This document shows, piece by piece, positions 43,177 through 51,974 of a DNA stretch of 64,000 bases; the first letter of the stretch is position 1; each line of letters starts with the position of its first letter. The notes beneath the pieces were generated by a model that was given only the letters and a program-made list of their open reading frames with translations, ran no database searches and had not been told where the DNA came from. The position numbers and the translations under genes were made by a program. The stretch is from contig NZ_BAAAZE010000001.1 in assembly GCF_039536745.1 (NCBI RefSeq), positions 124,001 through 188,000 on the forward strand. Direction: 5' to 3'. The stretch comes from Actimicrobium antarcticum. Lineage in GTDB: Bacteria > Pseudomonadota > Gammaproteobacteria > Burkholderiales > Burkholderiaceae_D.

Positions 43177-46131
43177 TCATCCATCCAGCTTCGATTCCGC
43201 TATTTCAACCAGCAACGCCATCAATGCCGGCGCGTCTACAGGCTTTGTAAAATGGTGATCAAATCCGGCCGCGAACGCGGCTTCCTTGTCCTGCGTTTGT
43301 CCGTATCCGCTGATCGCGATCAATAAACTCCTTTGCATACTGGGAAGTAATGCCAGCTGCAGGGCCAGCGCGTTTCCATCCATCTCAGGCAGGCCCAAAT
43401 CCAGCAGGCAGACATCGGGCGCTAAACGGCGCACCTGCTCCAGTGCTTTGCGCGACGAGTATTCGACGACGACCACATGGCCTGCCGCCTCCAGGAACAT
43501 GGCCAGCATGTCGGCCGCCTCGACGTTATCGTCCACCACCATGATGCGTAGTGCCGTCGTGTTTTCGGCAGGGACGATGGCATCGCTGGAAGAGGCAGAT
43601 GCCCTATCCGTGTGGAGGCGCGGCAGACTCACCGAAAACGTGCTGCCGGCATTGGCGCCATCACTGCGGGCAGAGACACTGCCGCCATGCAGTTCGACCA
43701 GGCTTTTGACTAGCGACAGGCCAATCCCGAGCCCACCCTGATTGCGGTCGGAGGTTCGCTCAGCCTGCGCAAACAGGTCAAATGCCCTGGCAACCAGTGC
43801 CGGTGACATGCCGATGCCGTTGTCAATCACGGAAAGGGTGATGTGGTGTTCGGTTGCCGCCAGGTCGAGTTCGATATGTCCGTTATCTGGCGTGTACTTG
43901 GCGGCGTTGCTGAGAACATTTGCCAGTACCTGCACCATCCGGTCTTTGTCGGCGATCACCCAGATCGGTTCGGCTGGCAAGTGCATGTCAAATTGATGTT
44001 CGCGTGATTCGAAAATGGGACGTATCTGTTCCACCGCATCGATCACGACAGTCTTGATGTCGATCGATATCTTGTCGAGAGTGACCAGTCCTTGCGTGAC
44101 GCGCGACATATCCAGCAGGTCGCTAATGAGGCTGGTCATGTGCGCCGCTTGCCTTTTGATGACACCGCCGATCTGACGCATGCGCGCCTGGTCGAGCGGT
44201 GCCGCCACCAGTAATTCGGCTGCCGTGGAAATCGGCGCGAGCGGGTTTCTGAGTTCATGTGCCAGCATCGCCAGAAATTCGTCTTTTTGGCGTGACGATT
44301 CTTGCAAGGTCGTTTCGACCGCTTTGCGGTCAGTGATGTTGTTATAAAATATCGCCAGCTCACCACCGAGCGAACGATGCACACGCACTTCCAGCCACAC
44401 TGCCGAGTCGGGTGACAGCGCAACGCATCGCTCGAAGGTTTCCGATTTGCCGGTTTCCCTTACCCGTTTGTAGACCGTTTCGACGACGGTGCCGCGGACT
44501 TCCGGCCAGATATCCCAGTGATTTTTTCCGATGACCTCGACTGCGCTGCGCTGGCCTAAACGTAGTCCTTCCGCATTCATCTGGACGACCTGCCAGTTCT
44601 GGTCGATCATGCCGAATCCTTCGGTCATGTTCGAAAAAATGTACTGGGACTTGTCGCGCTCTTCCCGTAACTCGGCTTGCGCCCGCGCGCTTTCTGCCGC
44701 TGACCAGACCCGTTCGGCCGTATCCCGAGTCAGCGCAATATCTTCATCAGTCCAATGATAGGGCACGACATGATGCACATTCAGGACGATAGTGAGCTTG
44801 CCGGCCTTGACCAGCGGGATCGACAGACTGGCTTGCGCATTGAACGTTGCGTAGGCTGCGGCATGGGGCGCGGTACGCGGGTCAGTCGCGGTATCGTCAC
44901 ATGCAAACACCTGCCCCGACCGTAATAACGCGACGTTGTCCATGCCGAAATCGGCGAGCGATCGATCTCGCCCTGGCACGCTCGACAAGCCATCGCGGAG
45001 CCATTCGTACCGAACAAAAAAAGTGCCATTCTCTTCATTGATCTCGCAAAACATCACCCGCGATACATCGAGATGCCGACCCAGCAGATCGCAGGCAGCG
45101 CTCACCACATCCGACGGATCCAATCCGGCTTGCAGGCAGTCCGCCAAGGCAAGCTGGAAGTTCTGTCGTCGCTCGGCCTTTTCCAGCTGTTCCACCTGAT
45201 TTTGCAAGGCCGCATTGAGTCGCACGAGTTCCAGTCGCTCGTGATGCTGCGTTGTGACATCGTTACCTTCAACAAAAATCGCGACCACATTGCCGTCGGT
45301 GTCGCGAATCGGTTGATAGACAAAATCGAGGTAGCGCTGATCAACCGTGCCATCTGACGTGTTGTGAAAAGCGATCGGCTTTGCCGATGCCAGATAGGGC
45401 TCGCCGGTGGAATACGCCTGGTCAAGCAGCGCAACGAAGCCCTGGCTTTCTGCCTCCGGAATGGCTTGCGCGACGGTTTTGCCAATCAGATCCTGTCGAC
45501 CCGCAAGGCGGGTATACGCCGCGTTGGTGATCTCGAAAATATGCGTTGGTCCGTTCAACAGAGCCATAAAGCTTGGTGCCTGATCGAACATGGTCTGCAA
45601 CTGGTGTGCCGCGAAGCGCATTTCCTTCAGCAAGGCATTTTTGTCACGCTCGGCGAGCACACGTCGGGTGGTTTCGATAACGGCGACGAGTACACCGCAA
45701 ACGGTGCCAGATTCATCGCGCACGGGGGAGTAAGTCACCGTGAAATAGTGCGGTACGTGGACACCGGACTGCGCGAGGATATATTCCTGATCCTCAAGAT
45801 GAACGCTTTTTCCGCTGGCGAAGATACTGCTGTAAATGGGGCCGTTGAAATCCCAGACTTCGGGCCAGCAATCCCGTGTTGGCTGTCCCATTGCCGTCGG
45901 GTGACGGTCGCCGACAATCTGACGATAGGTGTCGTTATAAATCTGGATCAGATCGCGCCCCCACAGAACAATCGTGGGTAGTGGCGCGTCGAGCACGGTG
46001 GTCACTGTCGTTTTCAGACTGGCAGTCCAGTCCTTGATCGGTCCCAGCGAAGTACTTTCCCACTGGGTGTGACGGATGACGTTTGCCATCGCGCTGCCTG
46101 CAGGGGGCCATTGCTTAGAAGGATGATTCAT
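43177..46131 (-). CDS. Soluble hybrid histidine kinase: PAS-PAS-GAF-PAS-HisKA-HATPase-REC
   Basis: A 984-residue protein from MNHPSKQWPP (46131). No membrane helix is seen. The first sensor region (STSLGPIKDWTASLKTTVTTVL...PTIVLWGRDLIQIYND) is a PAS type frequent in betaproteobacterial hybrid kinases. A PAS (MFDQAPSFMALLNGP...), a GAF-like region (about 345-500), another PAS, HisKA (FLAMLAHELRNPLAPISTA), HATPase (VLSNAAKYTPDNGH, GGLGIGLSLVKSLVELHGG) and a receiver (IMVVDDNVEAA, VCLLDLGLPEMDG, KPVDAP) follow. It resembles the kinase at 35938 in its catalytic half. No partner regulator gene is adjacent. Confidence 0.92.
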   Translation of the reverse strand: MNHPSKQWPPAGSAMANVIRHTQWESTSLGPIKDWTASLKTTVTTVLDAPLPTIVLWGRDLIQIYNDTYRQIVGDRHPTAMGQPTRDCWPEVWDFNGPIYSSIFASGKSVHLEDQEYILAQSGVHVPHYFTVTYSPVRDESGTVCGVLVAVIETTRRVLAERDKNALLKEMRFAAHQLQTMFDQAPSFMALLNGPTHIFEITNAAYTRLAGRQDLIGKTVAQAIPEAESQGFVALLDQAYSTGEPYLASAKPIAFHNTSDGTVDQRYLDFVYQPIRDTDGNVVAIFVEGNDVTTQHHERLELVRLNAALQNQVEQLEKAERRQNFQLALADCLQAGLDPSDVVSAACDLLGRHLDVSRVMFCEINEENGTFFVRYEWLRDGLSSVPGRDRSLADFGMDNVALLRSGQVFACDDTATDPRTAPHAAAYATFNAQASLSIPLVKAGKLTIVLNVHHVVPYHWTDEDIALTRDTAERVWSAAESARAQAELREERDKSQYIFSNMTEGFGMIDQNWQVVQMNAEGLRLGQRSAVEVIGKNHWDIWPEVRGTVVETVYKRVRETGKSETFERCVALSPDSAVWLEVRVHRSLGGELAIFYNNITDRKAVETTLQESSRQKDEFLAMLAHELRNPLAPISTAAELLVAAPLDQARMRQIGGVIKRQAAHMTSLISDLLDMSRVTQGLVTLDKISIDIKTVVIDAVEQIRPIFESREHQFDMHLPAEPIWVIADKDRMVQVLANVLSNAAKYTPDNGHIELDLAATEHHITLSVIDNGIGMSPALVARAFDLFAQAERTSDRNQGGLGIGLSLVKSLVELHGGSVSARSDGANAGSTFSVSLPRLHTDRASASSSDAIVPAENTTALRIMVVDDNVEAADMLAMFLEAAGHVVVVEYSSRKALEQVRRLAPDVCLLDLGLPEMDGNALALQLALLPSMQRSLLIAISGYGQTQDKEAAFAAGFDHHFTKPVDAPALMALLVEIAESKLDG

Positions 46132-46305
46132 GTTCGTAGTACGCCGCGCACTCGCGGTCGCCAAATCGATAATTCGCTGAATGTATCAGAGGTGTCGAGA
46201 TTCAGGTGTAACGGGCGGGCAGGGCGGAACGGTTCTGGTCAAGTGGCTCAGCTTCCAGCGTGTGCCGGGCCGCTGTTGGTCGGCAACAAGTTTCCTCGCC
46301 GTGGT

Positions 46306-47145
46306 TTATGCCGGGGTGGCCAGAATCACGCTGGAGGCTTTGAACATGCCCGTTGCGTGCAAGCCGACCACCAGTCCGAGCGCCGTTGCACTCTCGTTGG
46401 TGATGACGGCGGCAATCGATGCACCGTGGTTCATGGCGATCACCACCTCCGTGTTGATCGCACCTGGCTGCAGTCTGGAAATGGTGCCGCGAAGCAGATT
46501 GCGTGCCGAAAACTTTGCACCCTGGTCATCTGTCATCACGATGATCGACGACGAATTAATCAGTGCAAAAGCTTCCACGCCTATGCACAGGCCCAGTTTT
46601 TCGGCGCTCTCGTGCGTGACGATGGCCACAATCTTTTCGCCGCCAGCGAGTTCCAGTTCGACCTCGTCATTGACGGACCCACGCGTGATACCAGAAACTT
46701 TTCCGGAAAATTCGTTGCGGGCGCTGGTATTCATACTCAGTCTCCGGACCAATAAAAAATCATCAGCAATGCCCTCTGCCTGCCGACCAAGTTGCGCCAG
46801 AAAGCGCGTGTGCTCAAGCTCGATGATCCTGAAATTGCGCACCAGCTTTTCACCGCGCGAAGTCAACCGGGTACCACCACCGCCTTTGCCTCCGGTGGAA
46901 CGCTTGACCAGCGGCTCACCGGCCAGATTGTTCATGTTGTCGATGGCATCCCAGGCCGCCTTGTAACTCATCCCGATGGCCTTGGCTGCCCGGGTGATCG
47001 AACCGCATTCCGCGATGCTGGTCAGCAGCGCAATGCGACCGGCACCGCCGAAACTCTGATCGCCAACCGTCATCCACACCGCGCCCTGCAATGCGATCGG
47101 ATTGTCGTTGGGGCCGTCTTCGGATCCGTGGTGACTCTGGCTCAT
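46306..47145 (-). CDS. modE: Molybdate-responsive regulator ModE
   Basis: A 279-residue protein. The N-terminal winged helix has GAGRIALLTSIAECGSITRAAKAIGMSYKAAWDAIDNMN, the standard LysR-like HTH of ModE, and GGKGGGGTRLTSRGEKL. Two molybdate-binding TOBE/Mop repeats follow: SARNEFSGKVSGITRGSVNDEVELEL and SARNLLRGTISRLQPGAINTEVVIAM. With molybdate it represses mod transport genes. It overlaps the end of modC by 4 bases, so the repressor is the last gene of the operon it probably controls. Confidence 0.95.
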   Translation of the reverse strand: MSQSHHGSEDGPNDNPIALQGAVWMTVGDQSFGGAGRIALLTSIAECGSITRAAKAIGMSYKAAWDAIDNMNNLAGEPLVKRSTGGKGGGGTRLTSRGEKLVRNFRIIELEHTRFLAQLGRQAEGIADDFLLVRRLSMNTSARNEFSGKVSGITRGSVNDEVELELAGGEKIVAIVTHESAEKLGLCIGVEAFALINSSSIIVMTDDQGAKFSARNLLRGTISRLQPGAINTEVVIAMNHGASIAAVITNESATALGLVVGLHATGMFKASSVILATPA

Positions 47146-47843
47146 GCCTCGCGCCCCCGGGCGATCCCGCTTCCTGCATCCGTGACTATCGATCCTTCAC
47201 GCAGTTGCAGGACTACTCCGCCAAATACGCGGGCATCCTCGGGATCGTGGGTGATCAGGATCATCGGCACCTGCAAGCGTGTCTGGAGCGCATCGAGCTC
47301 TGCGCGCATGTCGATGCGCAGTACCGGATCGAGCGCCGCGAACGGCTCATCCAGTAACAGCGCTTGGGGTCGCGCCACCAGTGCGCGTGCCAACGCCACT
47401 CGCTGACGCTGGCCACCAGAAAGTTCATCCGGAAACTGCTCGGCCATCGGCATCAAATGAAACGCGTCCAGCCACTGGTCAACGGTCGCCTGTGCTGCAC
47501 GCGCATCGGGATTACGCCAGCCGCGCTGCAAGCCAAAACCGACGTTCTGGCGGACATTCAAATGCGGGAACAAGGCATAGTCCTGAAACAAGTAGGCCAC
47601 CTTGCGCTGTTGCGGCACCAGATCGATGCCGGCCTGCGCATCGAAGAACGTACTGCCGTTGAGCCTGATGTGACCGCTGTCGGGCGTGATCAAGCCGGCG
47701 ATTGCCTTGAGCGTGAGGCTCTTGCCGGAACCGGATGGGCCGATGATGACGAGGCGTGGGTTGTCCGAGTGCAGTCGTGCATGCAGATGAAAGGTGCGCT
47801 TTCCCGATCTGAGCGTCTTGTGGATATCGATATCGATGTGCAT
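47142..47843 (-). CDS. modC: Molybdate ABC transporter ATPase, lacking the TOBE domain
   Basis: A 233-residue ATPase starting at MHIDIDIHKTL (47843), with AGGGG upstream. Walker A GPSGSGKS, Q-loop FQDYALFPHL, signature LSGGQRQRVALARAL, Walker B LLLDEPFAALD and the switch His in ILITHDPEDA are present. Usual ModC proteins are about 350 residues and end in a molybdate-sensing TOBE/Mop domain; this one stops soon after the ATPase core. It powers ModB in the inner membrane. The overlapping modE carries two Mop repeats. Confidence 0.93.
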   Translation of the reverse strand: MHIDIDIHKTLRSGKRTFHLHARLHSDNPRLVIIGPSGSGKSLTLKAIAGLITPDSGHIRLNGSTFFDAQAGIDLVPQQRKVAYLFQDYALFPHLNVRQNVGFGLQRGWRNPDARAAQATVDQWLDAFHLMPMAEQFPDELSGGQRQRVALARALVARPQALLLDEPFAALDPVLRIDMRAELDALQTRLQVPMILITHDPEDARVFGGVVLQLREGSIVTDAGSGIARGREA

Positions 47844-47854
47844 GAATACCCCTG

Positions 47855-48535
47855 CTAACGGTTGCCGATGCGGCCGGGGGCGAAGTGACCCGCTGCGAGC
47901 AACACCAGAATACACACGGCCGACGTCAGCAGCACCAGCGTGTTGGCGACGTCATCCTGCCCGGCTTGCACCGCCTCGTAGACGGCGATCGACAAGGTTT
48001 GCGTCTTGCCGGGAATGCTGCCGGCAACCATCAGCGTCGCGCCAAATTCGCCCAGTGCGCGGGCAAATGCCAGCAACAGGCCGGCGAGAATGCCGCGCCA
48101 TGCCAGCGGCAGCGTGACCCGGAAAAAAATACTCAGGTTGCCTGTCCCCAGCACCCGCGCTGCATCCTCCAGTTGTCCATCGACCGACTCGAAGGCGGCG
48201 CGGGCAGGTTTGAACACCAGCGGGAAAGACACGATCGCGGCGGCAATCACCGCGGCTTGCCAGGTAAAAATCAGGGTGATCCCGAAATGATCATCGAGCC
48301 ATGCACCCAGCCAGCTGCGACGCCCCATCAGCACCAGCAGGTAATAACCCAGCACGGTCGGCGGCATCACCATCGGCAGCGTCAGCACCGTATCGAGCAA
48401 ATTACGCCCCGGAAACCGCAGTCGTGCCAGTGCATACCCGATGGCGATGCCCAGCACCAGATTGATTGCGGTTGCCAGACCTGCGACTTTTAATGACAGT
48501 AGCAATGCGGTCCAGATCGGATCGATGTCGGGCAT
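47855..48535 (-). CDS. modB: Molybdate ABC transporter permease
   Basis: A 226-residue inner-membrane permease with five or six helices. LTLPMVMPPTVLGYYLLVLMG and ARALGEFGATLMVAGSIPGKTQTLSIAVYEAVQAG are typical of ModB, the second being the EAA loop that contacts ModC. The ATG at 48535 overlaps the modA stop by one base (TGATG), so translation is coupled. modC begins 11 bases after its stop. Confidence 0.95.
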   Translation of the reverse strand: MPDIDPIWTALLLSLKVAGLATAINLVLGIAIGYALARLRFPGRNLLDTVLTLPMVMPPTVLGYYLLVLMGRRSWLGAWLDDHFGITLIFTWQAAVIAAAIVSFPLVFKPARAAFESVDGQLEDAARVLGTGNLSIFFRVTLPLAWRGILAGLLLAFARALGEFGATLMVAGSIPGKTQTLSIAVYEAVQAGQDDVANTLVLLTSAVCILVLLAAGHFAPGRIGNR

Positions 48536-49293
48536 CACAGTTTTCGGAAGCCGAATTTGGCCAGAATTTCCTGCGCTGCAGGAGCGAGAACGAAGTCGAT
48601 AAACCGTCTGGCTTCGGCGTCATTGGCATTGCCTACGGTTTTCGCAATCGGATAGCGGATATCGGTCGCGGCAGGAATTTCAGCGACCACCCTGACCTTG
48701 TCCGCCATCAGGGCCGCATCCGTGGCATAGACGAATCCCGCATCGACTTCGCCGCGTGCCACATAGTCCAGTGCCTGCCGCACATTCTGCGTGCGGATCA
48801 TCCTGCCTTCGACGGTCTTCCATAGACTGGCTGCTTCCAGCGCGTGGCGGGTGTAGCGCCCGACCGGCACGCTGGCGGGATTGCCGATGGCGATACGCCT
48901 GATGCCGGGTTGATCCAGATCCTGCAGGCGTTTGATGGCGACACTGCTGTCGTTCGGCACGATCAGCACGAGTCTGTTGCGGACAAAATCGTGTCGGTCG
49001 GCAGGCGCTATCAGCCCTTGTTTCCGGGCGATGTCCATCGTCTCCTGATCTGCAGAAGCAAAAACATCGACCGGTGCGCCTTTCGCCAGTTGCTGCAACA
49101 GCGCGCCGGACGCACCAAAATTCAACGCGATTTTTGCATCGGGGTAGCGCTGCTGGTAGCTTTGTGCAATTTCTTTGAAGGCATTAGTCAGGCTGGACGC
49201 TGCCGAAACGGTGAGTTCGCCCGCAAACACGAGGCCGGATGAGGTCAATAGCGCGGTAGCGAACAGTAGCCGTTTGAACAGGGTGGGTTGCAT
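48535..49293 (-). CDS. modA: Periplasmic molybdate-binding protein
   Basis: A 252-residue binding protein starting at MQPTLFKRLL (49293), with AAGG upstream and a signal peptide cut after VFA. ELTVSAASSLTNAFKEIAQSY, ALNFGASGALLQQLAKGAPVDVFASAD and VPVGRYTRHALE are the standard ModA anion-binding segments. A longer frame reaches 49653 but has no such support. It is the first gene of modA-B-C-E. A ModE-like box lies 31 bases upstream. Confidence 0.95.
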   Translation of the reverse strand: MQPTLFKRLLFATALLTSSGLVFAGELTVSAASSLTNAFKEIAQSYQQRYPDAKIALNFGASGALLQQLAKGAPVDVFASADQETMDIARKQGLIAPADRHDFVRNRLVLIVPNDSSVAIKRLQDLDQPGIRRIAIGNPASVPVGRYTRHALEAASLWKTVEGRMIRTQNVRQALDYVARGEVDAGFVYATDAALMADKVRVVAEIPAATDIRYPIAKTVGNANDAEARRFIDFVLAPAAQEILAKFGFRKL

Positions 49294-49323
49294 CGACTTG
49301 CCTTGGAATGAGAAAAGTGCGTT

Positions 49324-49347
49324 CGTCGTATACAAAATTATATAACG
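49324..49347 (-). promoter_or_regulatory. ModE-type operator upstream of modA
   Basis: On the minus strand CGTTATAT, 8 bases, ATACGACG. The left half equals the CGTTATAT half of the known E. coli modA operator, and the right half resembles its ACATAACG half, with the same 8-base spacing. It is 31 bases upstream of the modA ATG, in promoter position. With modE in the same operon this suggests negative feedback by molybdate. Confidence 0.7.
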
Positions 49348-49679
49348 CTTGCATGATGCTTCAGTGCATTTGGCTGACGCTGACACTGCGGTTTCAACAC
49401 CCGGCAAGCTGCGCGACGCTGGTGCATCCTTCTGATGGCAAGCATCGTCTATGTGGTCGTCGATAAAAATCGCACGGTATTTTGTTTGGTAGCGCGTGCG
49501 AACAATTGCCAGCAGGTATATGGTGCAGGGCTTCGACAGCGCAACGTTGCGAAAGACAATGATGTATTTTGGCTTGCGGCGCACTTTCCGCGACATCGCG
49601 TTCACGCTAAAAAAGGACACGCCCCGCAAAGAGGACGCCTGATCATCTCTCATCCGTTATTCGACCCATTGGAGACACC

Positions 49680-50294
49680 ATGAAACTGTATCTTTCCCCA
49701 CGGGCACCCAACCCGCGCCGCGTGACGATGTTCATCGCTGAAAAAAACCTGACCGGTATTGAAGAAGTGGTCGTCGATCTCGGCACCAACGAACACAAGG
49801 GCGACGCCTATCTGGCCAGAAATCCTTTTGCCGGTGTGCCGGCGCTGGAGCTGGACGACGGCCGTGTCCTCAGCGAAAGCAGGGCGATCTGCACCTACCT
49901 TGAAGGCTTGCAGCCGGAACCCAACCTGATGGGAACCACGTCGGACGAGCGGGCTTTCATCGAGATGGCCGACCGGCGCATGGAACTGTCGCTGTTCGGC
50001 AGTATCGCCAATTGCATCCGCCACACCCACCCTGGACTGGCCGCGCTGGAGCAACCGCAATTCCACGACTTCGGTCACGCCCAGGGCAAAAAAATGCTGG
50101 TGGTTGCGCGCTGGCTGGACCAGCATCTGGCGCAGACGCCATTCGTTGCCGCCGGGCGTTTTACCATCGCTGACATTACTGCATTTTGTGCGCTGGAATT
50201 CGCCCGTGGCTTGATGAAATTTCATCCTGCAGAAATGGGGCTGACGCATTTGCAAGCTTATCGCGACCGGATTGCGGAACGGCCTGGCGCCTGA
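49680..50294 (+). CDS. Glutathione S-transferase family protein
   Basis: A 204-residue cytoplasmic protein with GGAG just before the ATG. The N-terminal thioredoxin-like domain starts MKLYLSPRAPNPRRVTMFIAEK, contains the cis-Pro in NPFAGVPALELDDG and the gamma-glutamyl-binding Glu-Ser in LSESRAICTYLEG. The C-terminal helical domain has TIADITAFCALEFAR, the N-capping box of GSTs. The substrate is unknown. It is followed 144 bases later by an EamA exporter. Confidence 0.92.
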   Translation: MKLYLSPRAPNPRRVTMFIAEKNLTGIEEVVVDLGTNEHKGDAYLARNPFAGVPALELDDGRVLSESRAICTYLEGLQPEPNLMGTTSDERAFIEMADRRMELSLFGSIANCIRHTHPGLAALEQPQFHDFGHAQGKKMLVVARWLDQHLAQTPFVAAGRFTIADITAFCALEFARGLMKFHPAEMGLTHLQAYRDRIAERPGA

Positions 50295-50438
50295 ATATTG
50301 CCCGCATTATCATGTCCGATCATCGCAGGGCAGGGGATCGCCTTGCGTTGCTTTGCCCTGTCCATCGTCGGTGAAACAGCCGCGCCATTCACAATTTATC
50401 ACCACTACCGAATAAGCCTGCCGCCGGGCCAACATCCA

Positions 50439-51392
50439 ATGAATCACTCTCCCTTCAAACGCATTGATATGGTCGCTGCGCTGTGCGTGGTTTTCATATG
50501 GGGTACCAATTTCGTTGCAATGAAATTGGCACTCCACGATTTCACCCCGTTCCAGCTCGGTGCCGCACGTTACGTGCTGGCGGTATTGCCATTGATTCTG
50601 ATCGTCCGGCCACCGCGCCTGCATTGGAAATGGGTGGTGCTCTATGGATTGATTCAGGGCGTGGGGCAATTTGGCTTGTTGTTCCTGGCTTTGCATGTGG
50701 GAATGACGGCCGCGCTGGCGTCGGTACTTTTACAAACCCAGGTCTTTTTCACGGCATTACTCGGATTTGTGCTGCTGCGTGAACGCATCGGGAAAGCCCT
50801 GCAAGTGGGTTTGGTGCTGGCTGCGCTGGGGCTGGGCTGTTTCGTGATGAACTATGTGACGCCGGGGGCGGGGTCATCATCGGCCAGTTCGCCTCTGGGA
50901 TTTGTATTGTGCCTCGGCGCTGCGGCGATGTGGGCAGCCTCGAATATCGTGGTGCGACGTGCCCGGCAATCGACGCCCGACTTTGACGTGGTAGGGTTTC
51001 TGGTATGGAGCAGCGCGGTACCGATCCTGCCATTCATCGGATTATCGCTGGCCTTCGATGCACCATCAACGCGCTGGCACTGGACCGGTGCGTCACTTGC
51101 CAGCTGGGTATCGATCGCCTATCTGGGCTGGGTCGCGACGATTTTTGCTTACACGATGTGGACCGGGCTGCTGACAAGACACGCCGTCAACCGGGTTGCG
51201 CCATTTAGTCTGGGGGTGCCCATCGTCGGGCTGGCGGCTGGGATGATCGCCTTGAACGAAGTGGTCACGGCCTGGCAATGGGCCGGTATTGCTTTGCTGG
51301 TGGGTGCGTTGTTGCGGGTGTTTTTGAAGCCGGGGGCTCTATCGGGGTTGTATCGACGGGTGCTGAAGGATCGTGAAGCCAGGCAGCGGTAG
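50439..51392 (+). CDS. eamA: EamA-family DMT exporter, EamA/YdeD-like
   Basis: A 317-residue inner-membrane protein starting at MNHSPFKRIDMVAALCVV (50439), ten helices in two EamA repeats. VFIWGTNFVAMKLALHDFTPFQLGAARY, GMTAALASVLLQTQVFFTALLGFVLLRERI and ALNEVVTAWQWAGIALLVGALL are standard, and the overall similarity is to the O-acetylserine/cysteine exporter EamA. The symbol rests on that likeness and is less sure than the family. It stands alone after the GST gene. Confidence 0.85.
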   Translation: MNHSPFKRIDMVAALCVVFIWGTNFVAMKLALHDFTPFQLGAARYVLAVLPLILIVRPPRLHWKWVVLYGLIQGVGQFGLLFLALHVGMTAALASVLLQTQVFFTALLGFVLLRERIGKALQVGLVLAALGLGCFVMNYVTPGAGSSSASSPLGFVLCLGAAAMWAASNIVVRRARQSTPDFDVVGFLVWSSAVPILPFIGLSLAFDAPSTRWHWTGASLASWVSIAYLGWVATIFAYTMWTGLLTRHAVNRVAPFSLGVPIVGLAAGMIALNEVVTAWQWAGIALLVGALLRVFLKPGALSGLYRRVLKDREARQR

Positions 51393-51974
51393 CAGGGGTT
51401 GGTGTGGCGGTGGCACATTCTGAAAGTTCGGAGGTCGGGTTGTTGCAGTTTGCCGCTCGATTGATTTAGGATTTAACATAATATAAATTATGCGTCATTT
51501 GACTGACATTTGAATTTGGGTTTGACATTGACTGGAGCGACAAAGTTGTAATGTCCGGTTTGGCTCTGATGCTTTTTCCTGAAGGGCCAATTCGCATTTT
51601 TGTACGGCTAATCGGTCAGCATGCGCCTGTCGTTCGTTGGCCGGTACGCACGGGCCCGTCATGGCCTGCTTCATGTCGACGTATTCGCGGAGTAGCCTGT
51701 GCGAACGTCAATCCACGACGAAGAACTACTACTGAATCCTCTGTTTTGTTGCCAAAAAGAAATATTCCGCGCGTGGTTGCGCCCGGTGTCAACGCCGTGC
51801 GCAGGCGCCTTTGATGCAGAAAGAAAACTCAGCAACGGAAAGAAGTGCAACCAATCAAAGCAAGCTCGCAAAAATGCCCCCTCCCGTTTTCTCTGCGTTC
51901 CAGACTTCCCGCTTGCATCCTGTAATTGGGAAGAATACTATTGTTGAAAATATTATCAATAATTTTTTTTCGGA
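51393..51974. other. Intergenic region ahead of the catabolic operon
   Basis: This 582-base gap holds no gene I recognise; a 66-codon and an 87-codon frame have no family features. TTGACA around 51520 followed 17-19 bases later by TTGTAA/TGTAAT is a possible sigma-70 promoter. The last 35 bases contain an AT-rich palindrome (51944-51959) and a run of T just before the ATG at 51975. Confidence 0.4.
51944..51959. promoter_or_regulatory. Near-perfect palindrome, candidate GntR operator
   Basis: TTGAAAATATTATCAA is palindromic apart from one base pair (positions 5/12) and lies 15 bases before the IlvD/Edd start codon. The second gene of the cluster encodes a GntR/FCD regulator, whose family binds AT-rich palindromes next to the operons it controls. 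No exact copy was seen in the other intergenic regions of the cluster. Confidence 0.5.

Noticed and set aside
51551..51947. Short frames in the gap before the dehydratase
   Set aside because: No ribosome-binding site or motif; the region reads as promoter DNA.
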